Assembly: GCA_012932865.1 (NCBI GenBank)
Contig: SAXG01000038.1
Span: 62,001-126,000, forward strand
DNA length: 64,000 nt
Reading direction: 5' to 3'
Source of the DNA: Amylostereum areolatum
Taxonomy: Eukaryota; Basidiomycota; Agaricomycetes; Russulales; Stereaceae
Shown here: positions 37,927 through 50,549 of the stretch, one piece after another
Layout: each line of letters opens with the position of its first letter
Numbering within the stretch: the stretch's first letter is position 1
The notes under the pieces: model-generated
Told to the model about the DNA's origin: nothing
What the model saw: the letters and a program-made list of their open reading frames with translations, nothing else
Database searches by the model: none
Program-made: the position numbers and the translations under genes

Positions 37927-38886
37927 GATGAGGGTCAGCGCAGTGTACGGGATGATATATATGAATAGTGGGCGAAGGAAAGTGCACTACTTATGGGAGA
38001 ACTCACCTTTAAGGGTCTATTTATGCACAGGGGCAAGACGTAGATGATGTCACCTCGATGGCACTCTTTTCTATGCTATGGAGAGTGAACGTGGGGAGCC
38101 CTTGTGCGAGCGTGTGGATGAAAAGGGTAAAGGGAGTCTGAGTCTTGGCTCTGAGAGAAGAGAGTTGCGTTTGGGTTCTGTCAAGATGCCAGTGGAACTC
38201 CAGCGGATTCGACCTCAATACAGTATCCCAGGCTCCAGCAGGTTTCAATAGAAACAAAGCCGTCAGAGCGTCAAGCAAGGATACAGGTGAATAGAACCAG
38301 AGGAAGACATTCCGAGTCGACGTCGACTCGTCGTCGGTCGTCGGGACCAGTGGCGCTCAGGGCAGCGCTCAGTACGCTCAGTGGCGGTGCCGTCGGTGCG
38401 GGGAGTTCTCCAGGCCATTTCCTTTCGAGCTTCAAGCTTCAAGCCTTCAATTCAGACCACCACCTTTTCGACTACCCACGGCACCTCTTTCCAACATACT
38501 TACATATTTCCTTCTTCCCGCCCGGACGTCAACTAGAGAAATCTATCCAGAAAATGGCCTCTTCGACTTCAGAATCCTGCGCGATGATGTCACAAGCTGG
38601 CCACCGTCCTTGACAGATCAATAACGCAACCCAACTGCACCACCCAATGTATCCCAGAACGGTGCACGTTTGGCTCCAGTGGGGACTGCCGCGGTCAATG
38701 AACACATCTATGACTACACTGGCGCCCCCAAGTGGCTCCTTTCACGGGTTTGGGTCCATAAAAACATGTATCTTCGAGTTCGACGGCTGCTGCGTTGCAT
38801 CAACTTTCTTTCTCATCTGAACAACATTTTTACGTTCTCCTGCTCTCGATAACCTCGGCTCCTTTGATATCATATCCACCGACTTC
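37927..38886. other. Intergenic, divergent promoters
   Basis: Upstream regions of two outward genes. Contains the word TTCGAGCTTCAAGCTTCAAGCC near 38424 and short accidental frames, the longest an 85-residue minus frame at 38021-38278 with no recognisable feature. Confidence 0.4.
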
Positions 38887-39354
38887 ATGTCCGCGTCCAA
38901 CTCCCGCTCCCGTCCATCCTCCCCAGTCACCCAACCTGACATAGAGCGCAATTTACCGCACGAGCGCTCCGTCTCTCCTTCACCTAGCCTCTCCGACCTG
39001 TCTCATTCTGACGTGGAGGACCCCGACTCCCCCATCCAGCCCCAGCGTAACCGCAAGCCCCGTCGAACCAACAACGTCCCGCGGCATGGCGAAGACATGG
39101 ATCGACAACTCGCCGAACCCGACGGTGCGCGTGAGGTCGATCGCAGGCAGTCACAGCAGCAGCAAGGGGAAGTGGCGCAGGGTGGGGAGAAAGAAGACGA
39201 TCCGCTCAAGCTTCGCCTGGATTTGAACTTGGATGTCGATATACAAGTTCGGGCGTCGGTGCATGGGGACGTCACCCTGTCAATGCTGTACGTGCTTCCC
39301 CCCCTCAGGCGTCTGGCCGTTCACTGATGACCTGCTTTCTGGTATAGTCGATGA
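38887..39354 (+). CDS. Small acidic fungal protein of unknown function
   Basis: Two exons (38887-39287, 39348-39354) give 135 residues. The first 100 are disordered, rich in Ser, Pro, Arg, Glu and Gln (SRSRPSSPVTQPDIER; QSQQQQGEV). The C-terminus is a hydrophobic/charged alternating stretch, LRLDLNLDVDIQVRASVHGD followed by VTLSML, which looks like beta strands. I have the impression this C-terminal pattern is shared by other Agaricomycete proteins, but cannot name a family. The tiny last exon adds only the codons after the intron, ending LR. Confidence 0.55.
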
Positions 39355-41134
39355 TGGCGCTGTCGTTTCACGTATACCTGTCATGTATCCATACAGCTCT
39401 GCTTCAATATGACCTTGATGGCAGCATGGTGCTCGCTAGCACGGTTTCTGGATTGTGTGGACTAACCTTGTCGTATGTACACTGCTATCTGTCTACCTAC
39501 CCCGCTAGTATCTGTGAGCCTGACCTTCTTCCCCCTTCCTTTTCAACTTTCGCCCGAGATAGGGCCCTGTGCTCAACCGTACTTATCACCACCCATCATC
39601 TACACCCAAAAGCGCAGTTGTTTTCCCGTTCTTCGAGAAGCGCACGAATGAACCTGACCCTTATCTCCTTGGCTCATACCAAATACTCCTCAAAATCCCA
39701 CCCCACGTTCCGGGATGAGATGGGCGCGCGTTACTGAGCATGGTCTATAAAAACCATCGCCATGAGTTGGCGCGCGGATAACGGCCGGCCTGGCACTAGG
39801 AGGGTACCGTGAGCTGATTTTCACCACTCTTTACACCTCTTTGGGCGGTGAATTCCACCGCTCGAAGTACTCGTTTTCAGTACCATGGAATGAATTTCAG
39901 TCCTGCACGGGGTGATTTTCGTGATGTGAAAATCACCGGAAAAAAGTACCATTTCACCGCTTTTTTGTCACGAATTCTCACTTTCTCGTAACGCCGACGC
40001 GTGAATATCAGCATGAAAAACAGTGAAAAGCAACACCCCATGGTGATATACAGCAGCTTTCATCCTCAAAACCCTTGGCAGGATCCAGCACTTTACGCGT
40101 TCATAAACAGACACATGGCATTATGAGCTCATAATCACACTACAATATACACTATATACAAATCTATGCACACCGCTGGTGGTACCCAACGAGACCCTCT
40201 CGCGTAACCACGTCTCCTCTTCGTGACGTCCACCCGCACGCCCCGGGCCCAAATGCGAATGGCTGGAATGGCTGTCGGAGTGTAAGCAGCAGCATCGAAG
40301 CGATGCGCGCGTGGGGCGTGGCCTGTCCAAACATTTAATATCGCTCCGTGGCAAGGGAGAGAAGGCGGAATACTCACCCCCATCTGATACCCTAACATCC
40401 CCCGCTTTGTGTCCATCAATGACAGTCCCCGGCCGTGCTCTATGTAAACAAAAGTCAGCAGCCGAAGAGACTGTCGCCATCACCGAAGAGAAATGAGACG
40501 GTGCGAGAGCACCGGCAACGGCGGTGAAGAGCCGCTGTCACCGATGCACAATGCGTAAGAGGCCATATGGCCTGGGTTTGTGATGTTGAATGAACCGTGA
40601 ACGAGCCGCTTCATGCTACAAAGCATGCGCGGGACGAGCCGGAGGAGGATAGAAGGAAAAAAATAGATCAATACGAAGACGTACCGTTGCAAAGAGTTGC
40701 CCAGACTTAGGGTACACTTTATGTGTCCTTACGAGAACATGGAAGGGGAGGGTGGAGAGGGAGAGTGCACGACGACTGAACCCGTCGCCGAGTCGCCATG
40801 GTCGTTGAGGAAGAAGCTGAAGCGCTGAAGTCGAACCATGCGCGTGAGCTGGCGACATCACGGATACGTGACTGACCATCACTGGTCCGTGACGATTGTT
40901 ACGAGTTCGTGACCAAGGAACCGCTGATGGAAATCACCATGTAAAGCGGTTGTCACGCTTGTCTGAAAAACAGCCCCAAATCACCACCTGTCGAAATCAC
41001 CCCAAAAATCACCTTAATTCGGAAATTCACCACATCAAACGGTGGGAAACAGTCGGACATGTCCTTATAGTGTGGCACCCCACGTCTTTTGATCCCTTCG
41101 TTTCCTTCTCCGCGACCTCGACTCTTGAAGCTTG
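39355..41134. other. Repeat-bearing intergenic region
   Basis: Two blocks (39790-40050 and 40890-41060) share many copies of GGTGATTT/AAATCACC and flank a 0.8-kb core with only short minus-strand frames. See the hairpin at 39911-39937. Confidence 0.5.
39911..39937. repeat. Perfect 10-bp inverted repeat (hairpin)
   Basis: GGTGATTTTC, seven-base loop GTGATGT, GAAAATCACC: a perfect stem. The nearby GCGGTGAATTCCACCGC at about 39845 is a second near-palindrome. The GGTGATTT word recurs at the right block near 41000, suggesting subterminal repeats of a mobile element. Confidence 0.85.
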
Positions 41135-43318
41135 ATGTCCCCCGCGAACACGTTGGAGGAAAAGGATCCGAAGGAGATCGAGGCTGGGTTCGTGGAAGTG
41201 CCAGATCTCCAGGGGACTTCGGCGAGCGATTCAGTCGATGGTTTCGGACCGAGGCAGACCCGTCTTCAGAAGGTCACGGATGTTTTGAAGAGCTGGGGAG
41301 TGGAGGTCCATGGGTGCGTCGCATCATCTCGAGTCTTTTAACGACCCTGTCATACATCGTCGTCATCATCAGGATCGATCCGGTTCCAGAGGAGGGACGT
41401 ACAGACCAAAGGCTGCATCAGATGTTTTTTGTCTGGCTTTCGGCGAACTTTAGTGTGTTGACGTGGGTGAAATATCTTGTGATGTTTTGAGGGTAAATTC
41501 TCACAAAGTTTTCAACCACGCAGGTTTAGCACCGGCACTGTCGGCCCCGTTTTCTATGGCCTTGGATTGCGAGATTCGCTCCTCATCATCTTGGTCGCAG
41601 ACTTGATGTATGGTTGAACCTTCTCTGATCACCCGTTCACTCACCTGATGTTATTCTATGACAGAACGTGCGCGATTCCCGCTTACTTGTACGTTCACTT
41701 TCCTATCGCATCGTCAGAACTCTAACCTTGACCTGAAGCGCCACCTTTGGGCCAAAGCTGGGGACGCGTGCGATGGTTCAAGCCCGCTACTCGTGGGGGT
41801 AGGCTTCCTATTTTCCTTTGGAAGCTAAGCAGGCGCTAAAGGGAAAGTGGCAGGTTTTACGGAGCCATGATTCCAAGTATCCTCAACGTATTTTCTCTTC
41901 AAGGCTTCCTCATCATAAACACTATCGTCGGAGGTCAGACCCTCGCCGCCGTCTCCAGCCACCTCAATGCGACCCTCGGCATCGTTATCATCGCGGTCAT
42001 CTCCCTTGCGGTCTCGTTCCTTGGATATAGGGTCCTTCACTTGTAAACCCTTCATTATCCCACCCCGTCTTTTCCTAAATTTGGGTGTGGAGGCAGATAC
42101 GAAAGCGTAGCATGGATCCCCAATCTCGTCGCGTTCCTCGTGATGCTAGGCGTCGGCGCGAAGGATATACGAAATCTGCCACCAGTGCCGCCCGCGACTG
42201 CGGCTTCGGTGCTGACCTACGGTTCGATCGTGTTCGTTAGCGTGCTGAGCTGGTGCACGATGACCCCCGACTATGGCGTACACCATTCGCCCAAATCCGC
42301 GTCAGCCTACAAATCTCTCACTGTTCGCTTCCGTCACACGCACTGATCGTGCCCTATTGTATAGCTGGCGAGTATTCCTTTATGTCTATCTTGGGTTTAT
42401 CGTCGGCAGTGTAAGGCCCCCTCCTCCCCTCGACGTAGCGCTACTTTCGCTCACCGTCCTTGCAGATGCCGGGCCACATGATAGGAGCAGCGTTTGCTGC
42501 TGGCGCGACTGCCGTTCCCAAGTGGCAGGTCGCCCTGGGCAACGGAAATGATGTCGGGGGGCTCTTTGGCGCGATTCTGTTCCGCGCGGGTGGGTTTGGA
42601 AAGTTTCTCACCGCGCTTGTCGCGCTCACGATCCCAAGCGCGGTCGCGCCAACGATGTACTCGTTTGGGACGAGTCTGATGACCGTGTCGCCTTGGCTTG
42701 CACGTGTGCCACGGTATCTGTACGGATTCATCGCCACGGCCGTGTGCGTATTCATTTTTTTTCGTGAGTTTGCAGGGGGGTTTGCTGATGAAGGGGGGTA
42801 TAGGTTAATCCCAGTGGGCATCGTCGGAGCGACGCGGTTCTATTCTACCTTTACAAACATACTCAGTGAGCACGTCCGATTTCCCGTATCCGGCCCAACT
42901 TCTCAGATGACATGTACGCGCGTTTGCGCTAGGCATCATCGGTTACTGGAGCTCGTCCTACGCTGCAATCATCATGGCCGACCACACCATCGTCCGACGC
43001 AGCCGATGGGGGAGTTATAACACTGCGCATTGGAACGACGCGCGAAGACTCCCGCTCGGTCTCGCCGCTGTGGTCGCATTTGTGTGCTCTATCGGCATCA
43101 TCGTGCCGTGTATGTCGCAAGTGTGGTATACGGGACCGGTGGCCAAGGCGGGCACAGGAGATATCAGCATGTTTACGGGGTTCGTCGTCGCGGCGGGGTT
43201 GTATGTTCCCTTACGGATGGCGGAAAAAGCATGGGAGAGGAAGGTGGGGAGGGGAGAGGCCGGAGATGTATGGGAGGTGAGGGACAAGGAAAATTTGGAG
43301 AGCATCGGGGCGCAATAA
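41135..43318 (+). CDS. NCS1-family purine/cytosine permease
   Basis: Many-exon gene from ATG 41135 (MSPANTLEEKDPKEIEAG) to TAA 43316-43318. Spliced features follow the fungal FCY2-type order: an acidic cytoplasmic N-terminus, IDPVPEEGRTDQRLHQMFF, WLSANFSVLT, FSTGTVGPVFYGLGLRDS, ATFGPKLGTRAMVQARYSWG, NVFSLQGFLIINTIVGGQTL, the TPDYGVHH motif, a MPGHMIGAAFAAGA helix, GNDVGGLFGAILF and the SSSYAAIIMADHTIVRRSRW block, with a tail rich in Glu and Lys. NCS1 proteins import purines, cytosine or related compounds with protons or sodium at the plasma membrane. Which nucleobase cannot be told. The start was moved to the first ATG. Confidence 0.86.
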
Positions 43319-44087
43319 TGTTTGGTGTTTATTACCGCTCACAAAGAGAAATCGACGATAACTGCTCGGCATGGGATGTCCTGGCAGCATGTAGCTCATT
43401 TCAGCACTCTTCGCATAAGGCACTTCGATCTCCTCGAGAATGCGATGGAAGGACGTAATCCTGCCGTACCCCAGGTGGATGGCTGCGTCGGTGCGACTGT
43501 TGATATCGTTGACGGGTTTGGTGACGTAGCTGTCGAAAAGTGCGAAGAAAGTAGTGGGTGTCTCCATGGTGGGGTTCAGCTCGACAGACTGGAATGAGAA
43601 AGAGGCAGGGCCCAGAAGTTCCCTTTTATACATTGAAAGTCCATAATCGACTGGAGGGCATTTTGCCACCATTATTGTGAACGGTCCTCGTGCGTACTGG
43701 GCAGTCCATCGAGAGGTTGGAAGACTTTGGAAAATCATCTGCAATCACTCCTAGAGTGGAACCGTTTCTACACGAACCATAGGATGAGCAGGACCGCAGA
43801 GATGGTAAGCAGATGGTAAGAGCTGATTTGGGGGGGAGAGCGAAGGGGTGAGAATGTCATATTGTCGCAATGTCAGGAAAACTCGGTGAATGCACATGAT
43901 CGTGAGACCTAACTTCCATAATCAGCGTCTACCTGGTACGCGCCTCCCGCCAACTGTGCCCCGTAGCTGAAGCTGTAGTCTGACAGCGTCTACTCGGTAA
44001 CTCTGCAACTACGCTCATCGTCGTCAGCATCGACGACCGCGACGTATCTCGACAGCGCGTCGAGTGTCGCCCATTGCCCTTCACACC
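43319..44087. other. Intergenic between permease and ABC transporter
   Basis: Promoter side of the ABCG gene. The word cagcgtctac occurs twice (about 43924 and 43985), each time followed within two bases by ggta. A 177-residue minus frame across the permease 3' end has no recognisable features. Confidence 0.4.
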
Positions 44088-47000
44088 ATGGCCTTGTCAA
44101 TATTCCGTATTCTGGCAGGACTTCTGCTTGCTGCCCACATCGTCTCCGCTGCCAGTCGCGCTCGCAACGCATCCAGCCGCAGTGTTGGACTATCCAACTA
44201 CCAGATTTCTGTGCGTAGACACTCGTCGGTTTTCCATGGATGTCCGCTGATACAGTGCCTTCAAGTCTCTAGACAGCTTCGCACCCCGAGGTACGGACAA
44301 CGCGTACTCCTAGGATCCTAGGCCCCAAGCGCTGACATCCGACACCTGCTCCCAGACAAATGTCCTCCGTGCTTCAATTGTATGCTTCCAGCTTTTACAT
44401 GCGGACAATATGGCGAATGTAATGACTACAATGGGCAATGTAACTGTCCACCGGGATGGGGAGGAATCGACTGCTTGACCCCTCGTACGTCATTCGTGGA
44501 TCCTTTTCGACCTTGGCTTACATTCTAGCCAGAGTGCGACTCGCTGGCGGACGGAGTAGAACGACACCTTCGTGAGGAAGGGAAAGAGTGCGAGTGTAAG
44601 GATGGGTGGGAAGGCATCAACTGCAATGGTACGTTTCACTGTTGCCCTCTTCCTGCGACTCTTCTTTTGACCGTACTTAAGTGTGCAAAACCGACGATTC
44701 TTGTCGCAATTTCCCACTATATGGCATGCCGGAGGTGCCCGACACCGACGTTGGAAACATGACGTGCTACAAAGGCGGAGAGACTGTCTTCAGCAACCAT
44801 CAGTTCTGTGACGTTACGAGTGAGTCCACCTCCGCATTCCTCGGGGGATATGGCCTCATCATGCGCCTTCGGATTGCTCTCTTCAGACCAGAAGATTGTG
44901 GATATGCTGCCTGGACGGCCGCCTCAAGTCACATTCAGCTGCGACAAGCCTTCCGCGACATGCGACTTCCAGTTCTGGACGGCACAGGTCGAATCTTTCT
45001 ATTGCTCTCTCGACACATGCAAGACGGTGGTGCAGCCTGGATACGACGTGAACACGACCCTGTACAATTGCGACCACATCAAATGCAGCTGTGTTCCGGG
45101 ACGGTTCATCTGTGGCGAGGATGGTAGTGTTGGTGCGTCGATCTTGTTCCTCCTGACAAGCATACATTAACCCAAGCGAAAGACATTTCCGACTTTTTGA
45201 CGGAGGAAATCAAGGGCCCGGCCAGCTTTAGCTGCAAGACGAACCAAGGGTGCAAATTCGAGGAACCGGCGATGAACCAGCTCATCAACGACATCTTCGG
45301 AGACAAGTACATCACCCTACAATGTGAAGGTGGCGAATGTCTCCACTTCTCTCAGGTTCCCGGATACGTGGTATGTACCATTCAAACTTGGTGATGACCT
45401 GTCTGATACATTCCCAGCGTCCTTCCAAACCCGATAATACACGATGGGTAGCGCTCAGCGTGGCAGGCGCAGGTCTCTTCGTCATCGTTTCATCTGCTCG
45501 TACGTGATCATCCTATTTGGGACGTACCATGTTTAAAACTCTCGGCAGTTCTCTGGTATCTGGGTCGCGCTCGCAGCAGTGAAGTTGGGAAGATTCGTCT
45601 GCCGGATACGGAGGTGGCGCGCCTCATGGCCGACCACGTCCCGGCATCGCTGCACTTCTCCGACGTGTCCTACTCCCTCGGCGGTCGTACGATCCTCGAC
45701 GGCGTCACAGGTGGCGTGCGTCCAGGCCAAGTCATGGCCATCATGGGCGCGTCTGGCGCGGGCAAATCGACTTTCCTCGATATTCTGGCGCGCAAGGAGA
45801 AGCGTGGCATGGTCACTGGGACGACACTGGTAAACGGGCGCGAGGTCAGCGACGAGTTGTTCAGGAAGGTCGTTGGGTTCGTCGACCAGGAGGACACCCT
45901 CATGAGCACGCTCACGGTTTACGAGACCGTGCTGTACTCGGCGCTCCTGCGGCTGCCTCGCGACATGAGCTTGGAGGCGAAGAAGTACAGGACTTTAGAG
46001 ACGATGAACGAGCTCGGGATCCTTGGGATCAAAGATTCGAGGATAGGCGATTCAGGTGTGTTGATATCTCAGCACACATGGGCGGGGGTTGACCTCATCA
46101 TCTGTAGGCCACCGATCCATCTCTGGTGGTGAGAAACGCCGTGTGTCCATTGCTTGCGAGCTGGTCACAAGTCCTTCGATCCTCTTCTTGGACGAGCCAA
46201 CCAGCGGTACGATCACCCTATCATTTCTCCGGTCACGGCCATTAACGTTTGCATCGTAGGCTTGGACGCTTACAATGCTTACAATGTCGTGGATAGCCTG
46301 GTGTCCCTCGCCCGGGACTACAACCGCACGGTCATCTTCACCATCCACCAACCTCGCAGCAACATCGTCGCCATGTTCGACCAGCTGGTGCTCCTCGCTC
46401 AGGGCAAGCTGGTGTATTCCGGCGAGCTATCGAAGTGTCATTCGTACTTTGAAAGCATCGGTCAGCCTTGTCCTCCCGGATTCAACATCGCGGACTTCCT
46501 GAGTATGTTTCCATTAAACTCTTCGATGGCTTCTGCTAATCAACCACCTTCATCCAGTTGATCTTACTATGCAATCCACGGAGACGACCACTCGCAGGGA
46601 TGCCCGCAGCCCACCCGCCGACCTCCTAGCGAGAGACGAAGATTCCAACCTCCGAGACGAAGAGCGCGGCCTCCTAACCGGAACCACGCACACTGCGCAT
46701 TCCTCCAATGGTCACTCATCCACCCAAGGCGACGAAGAGACCGAGCTCCAAGAGCGCCCCACCAACGGCGACAGCTTCGTGAAGCGCAAAGCGTCACAGC
46801 TCCTCGAAGCGATGTCTCTGTCCTCCCACACCGCCGAAGCGTCGCCTCTCCCCGCGCACCTCGCCGCGCTCGTGGATATGTACGCGCAGAGCGGCATCGC
46901 GGCCGACATCGCAGCGGAGATCGCGGAGGCTGCGCGGCCACAGGGGTCCACGCAGGGCAGTGGGGAACTCCCGGATGTCGCGGTGGAGAGCGTATTGTTG

Positions 47001-48204
47001 CGGGGACGGAAGCGCGCGAGCTGGACGACCCAATTCAAGATATTGAGCGGCAGGGCGTTCAAGAACCTGTACCGCGACCCCGCGTTGTTGGCATCCCATT
47101 ACCTGGCGTCGATTGCTCTGGCTTGTGAGTGTGCTTTCGGTTGGGTAGCTTGGGTTCGATGGTGACTGACGGCCTGGCAGTGCTGTGTGGGTTGTTCTAT
47201 CACAATGTCTCGAACGATATCGGAGGATTCCAAAACAGATTGGGTGGGTCATGTCTACTGGTGATTTTCTCTTGGATGTGACTGACCATGTGCGCAGGCG
47301 TGTTCTTCTTCACTCTGGCCTTGTTTGGGTTCTCCTGCCTGTCCAGCCTTGGACTGTTTGCGAACGAGCGGATCCTGTTCATGCGCGAGCGGTGCGTGCA
47401 GGATTGACCCTTGAGATCGGACAAGCCCTAACATATCTCTGGGACAGATCGAACGGATACTATTCTTCGTTCACGTACTTCGCCTCCAAGGTAAACATAC
47501 CCTAGCTCTGCTCCACCAGCCCTCTACTAACAGGGCATTTTTCTTCCAGGTCCTGTTCGACATCCTCCCTTTGCGCGTCGTCCCACCGATGCTCTTCGGC
47601 GGGATCGTGTACGGGCTCGTCGGCCTCATCCCAAGCGTGCCCGCCTTCTGGAAATTCATGCTCACGCTCGTGCTCTTCAACCTGACCACGGCGAGCGTGA
47701 TCCTGCTCATCTCGATCGCGTGCGAGAGCACGAGCGTCGCGAGCCTCATCGGGACCCTCGTCATGCTTTTCAAGTACGCGTCCCTTCGATTTTTTTTTCT
47801 GTGTACGGGGTTGGCTGACGCGCGAGGCGTAGCTTGCTGTTCACGGGCCTGTTGATCAACCGGTCGAAGGTCGCGCCGTGGCTGCAGTGGCTGCACACCA
47901 TCTCCTTCTTCCATGCTGCGTTCGAGGCGCTCGCCGTGAACGAGCTCAAATTGCTCACGCTCAACGAGCACAAGGTTCGCGCCCCCTTTCTCTCTCTTCA
48001 TGTCTTCGCTCGCGCTGACTCGGGGCGGGCGGGACGCAGTACGGCGTCGACCTCGACGTGCCCGCGGCGACGATCCTGTCGACGTTCGGGTTGCGCGCGC
48101 AGTCGTTCTGGTGGCCGAACATCGCGCTCCTGGGCATCTTCTTCGTGTCGTTCACGGCGATGAGCTACATCGTGCTCCACTTCTACGTGCGGGAGCGGCG
48201 GTGA
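44088..48204 (+). CDS. ADP1-type ABCG transporter with EGF-like N-terminus
   Basis: Many-exon gene from ATG 44088 (signal-like [20 protein letters not shown]) to TGA 48202-48204. Extracellular part: an EGF-like unit ([19 protein letters not shown] then WGGIDC) and a second cysteine-rich stretch. Then one membrane helix, an ABCG nucleotide-binding domain with Walker [13 protein letters not shown] signature ISGGEKRR (start of exon after an intron at 46054), Walker [11 protein letters not shown] and the switch His in [11 protein letters not shown] Ser/Glu-rich linker leads to the second half with five or six helices ([20 protein letters not shown] to [14 protein letters not shown]). Domain order matches yeast Adp1 half-size ABCG proteins. 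Substrate is unknown. Key catalytic residues are intact. Confidence 0.9.
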
Positions 48205-50549
48205 GGATGCGGTTGGGTGGAAGGAGATCCCGAGTTTGCGGGCGGGAAGATACGATTGGGCTCGTGCGCGCACGGGTGGACGAATCGCGTGCTTACGGTA
48301 TGATACTTGATATACGTGTGTGTGCGGATGCTCCGTGTATTATAATGCATTGAATGGGTTTTTTCTTGTATGCAGGAGAGGGGACAGGGGGGGAGTTGCT
48401 TTCTTGCCTGGGTGGATTCATTCGCGAACGCAAGCACGCTTCTTGGCCACGTACATTGAATATTTTGACCAGCGAGACTGCAAGGTTTCGCGGCAAGCTG
48501 CTAGGACGCATCTCGGAACTTGGCGCCGGCCTCCAGAGTCCAAGCTCTATCGTCCCTCGCCGGCCTCACCCTCCTTCGCCTTCTTTTTTTTATCAACATC
48601 AAGTGATGGCTAAACGACTATCTTCTGTGTGATGTCTGGCTACGAGAGACTCTACCGTTTGAGTACTTACCCTGAGTTGGACCTCCCAACCTGAAGAGTC
48701 AAGTACAGTACTTACTTACCACGTCAACTTCTCGCTTTTTCCCACCGTCCGTTCTCCTTCTCGTCCAGTGACGGTTACTTACACCACCAGCAGTTGCCTC
48801 AGCATCAATCTATGATGGCCAGTTGGGGTGAGTCGAATGGCGTGACCGGAGGTTCACGCTGGCTTCACGTCAGCTTGAATCTAAACCCCTGATTCGAGTT
48901 CCATCCCGCTTTTCCGTCAGTGTAAGCCAATTCCACGCCAAAGTCAGCGTGAGCACAAGCTGGTCCGTCGGTTTCAAGCCCATTTCACTGGCATTTGTAA
49001 GAAGTGGAAAGAACGGAGTCCCCGCGCGATGAGTCTGAAGTCGATTATGTAAGCAATGTCAATTTTCGTCGTCGCGCGGTGTCGTTCTTGTTTCCTCTCA
49101 CCACCTCCACCGCTCAACGTCAACTCCCTCCACCTGGCCACAGCATCTCATCTACCACTGGAGACCCCGGTATAGCTGATTTCGAGACCGGAATCACATA
49201 TCGGAATCTCCTCAAAGAGTGGGCTTTGACCACCCCACCCTTTCCCCTTCGCTCACATCAATGTCGAGGTCTCCAGCCCGCTCTCTCATGAGCATGAGTA
49301 GCATTGAGACAACAGCCTGGGTGCGTGTTAGTATCTCTCACTTCCTGCTCGTCTGTCTCACCACGCCACTCATGCATAGGCCCTACTAGTACCCCTGGGG
49401 ATCTCTTGTTGCCGAGGGCTCTTTCGCACTTATGGGCTTTGCTCTCGGTCTTTCCTCGTGTTCTTGGTCTCTACTCGCGGTCTCGGTCTTTGCTTGCAGT
49501 CTTGGCCTGTGGTTGTCGTCTCGCTCCTCGCTCTCGGTCCCCCTGGGTCTCTGGTTTTTGCTCGCTGGCACTTGCTAGGTTATCTCAATCCCGTTTTGCT
49601 GGCATGCCAGGTAACACACTCTAATTCATTTTTCATTCCTCCTTTTGGACCCGTAGACATCCTGTAACACCCCCCATGTACTTTGTATGGTAGTTCTCGG
49701 AATGATATATATATTACGATGCTTTGTTTGCTTCCACATTGGGATGATAAGATTGCGATAAGCATGATTTGAGCCAGCATCCCGCCGATTGCTCCTTGAC
49801 GAGCTTAGTAAGATAATTGGATTGAATCCGAAGGAACTCAGCTTCCGACCCAAGGGAGCCCGTTGAGTCTGATATCAGCATGACATTTTTGGATTCCATC
49901 CGGTGTCACGCTAGCATCACACTCAGGGGCATGATATCGGAATGAAGCTGAAGGATCTGCTGGTGGTGTACCCCCTTCCGTTCTGTAACCTTATGCCCCA
50001 TCCTCCCGGCATATCCGATCTCTGGATCGCCGCCCCTGTGGCAAGACGGTGTCACGGACGCCAGCTTCCAAAGACGGCGATATGGGTGGCAAACCCTCCG
50101 AGTCCAGTTCGACCAGCTCTCCTGCTCAGTGCTGCCGGCAGCTGACGCACGCGCGCGCGCGCTGCAGCAGGTGGCAACGGCGTCTCCCCGCGCCTGGCGG
50201 TGCACTGACCGCACACGAGCGCAGAGCCCATCAGGGGAACGAGGGATCACGAGGGGGACGCGTGCGCTCGGGGCGTGGGGTGGTGGAGGCGGTGGCCAAC
50301 TCGTTCTCTCGAGCACGGCCAGGACGTATTCCGAATCCATGGCTCGCCTCGCCTTGTCCTGCGGGCTTATAAGGATGCTTTCCTCAGCCCTCGAGCCAGG
50401 AGCACCGCCCCGCACTCGTGTCCGCGCGCGTCCCCAGCTATTTGTTCTCCTCGGGTTCGCCGGCTGCCTTGTTTTTAACCGTGCACGCATCGACATTCCA
50501 CCTCTACCTACCCTCCCTCCGATCGCATACCACGCACACGCCCCACACT
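48205..50549. other. Long gene-poor region with TE-like sequence
   Basis: No gene. 48850-50010 holds repeated TCACGCTGGC/TCACGCTAGC and GTCAGCGTGA words near both ends, and a CTCTCGGTCT-type pyrimidine block (49400-49560) followed by TGTAACACCCCCC at about 49662. These resemble transposon ends and an LTR, but no terminal repeats or target duplication could be proved. Confidence 0.4.

Noticed and set aside
41740..41800. tRNA-like words (GGTTCAAGCCC) in the permease gene
   Set aside because: The bases code ATFGPKLGTRAMVQARYSWG of the NCS1 family, and no cloverleaf forms.
43211..43744. 177-codon minus frame at the end of the permease gene
   Set aside because: Overlaps permease coding sequence and its 3' flank; no recognisable domain. 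Kept out for lack of evidence.
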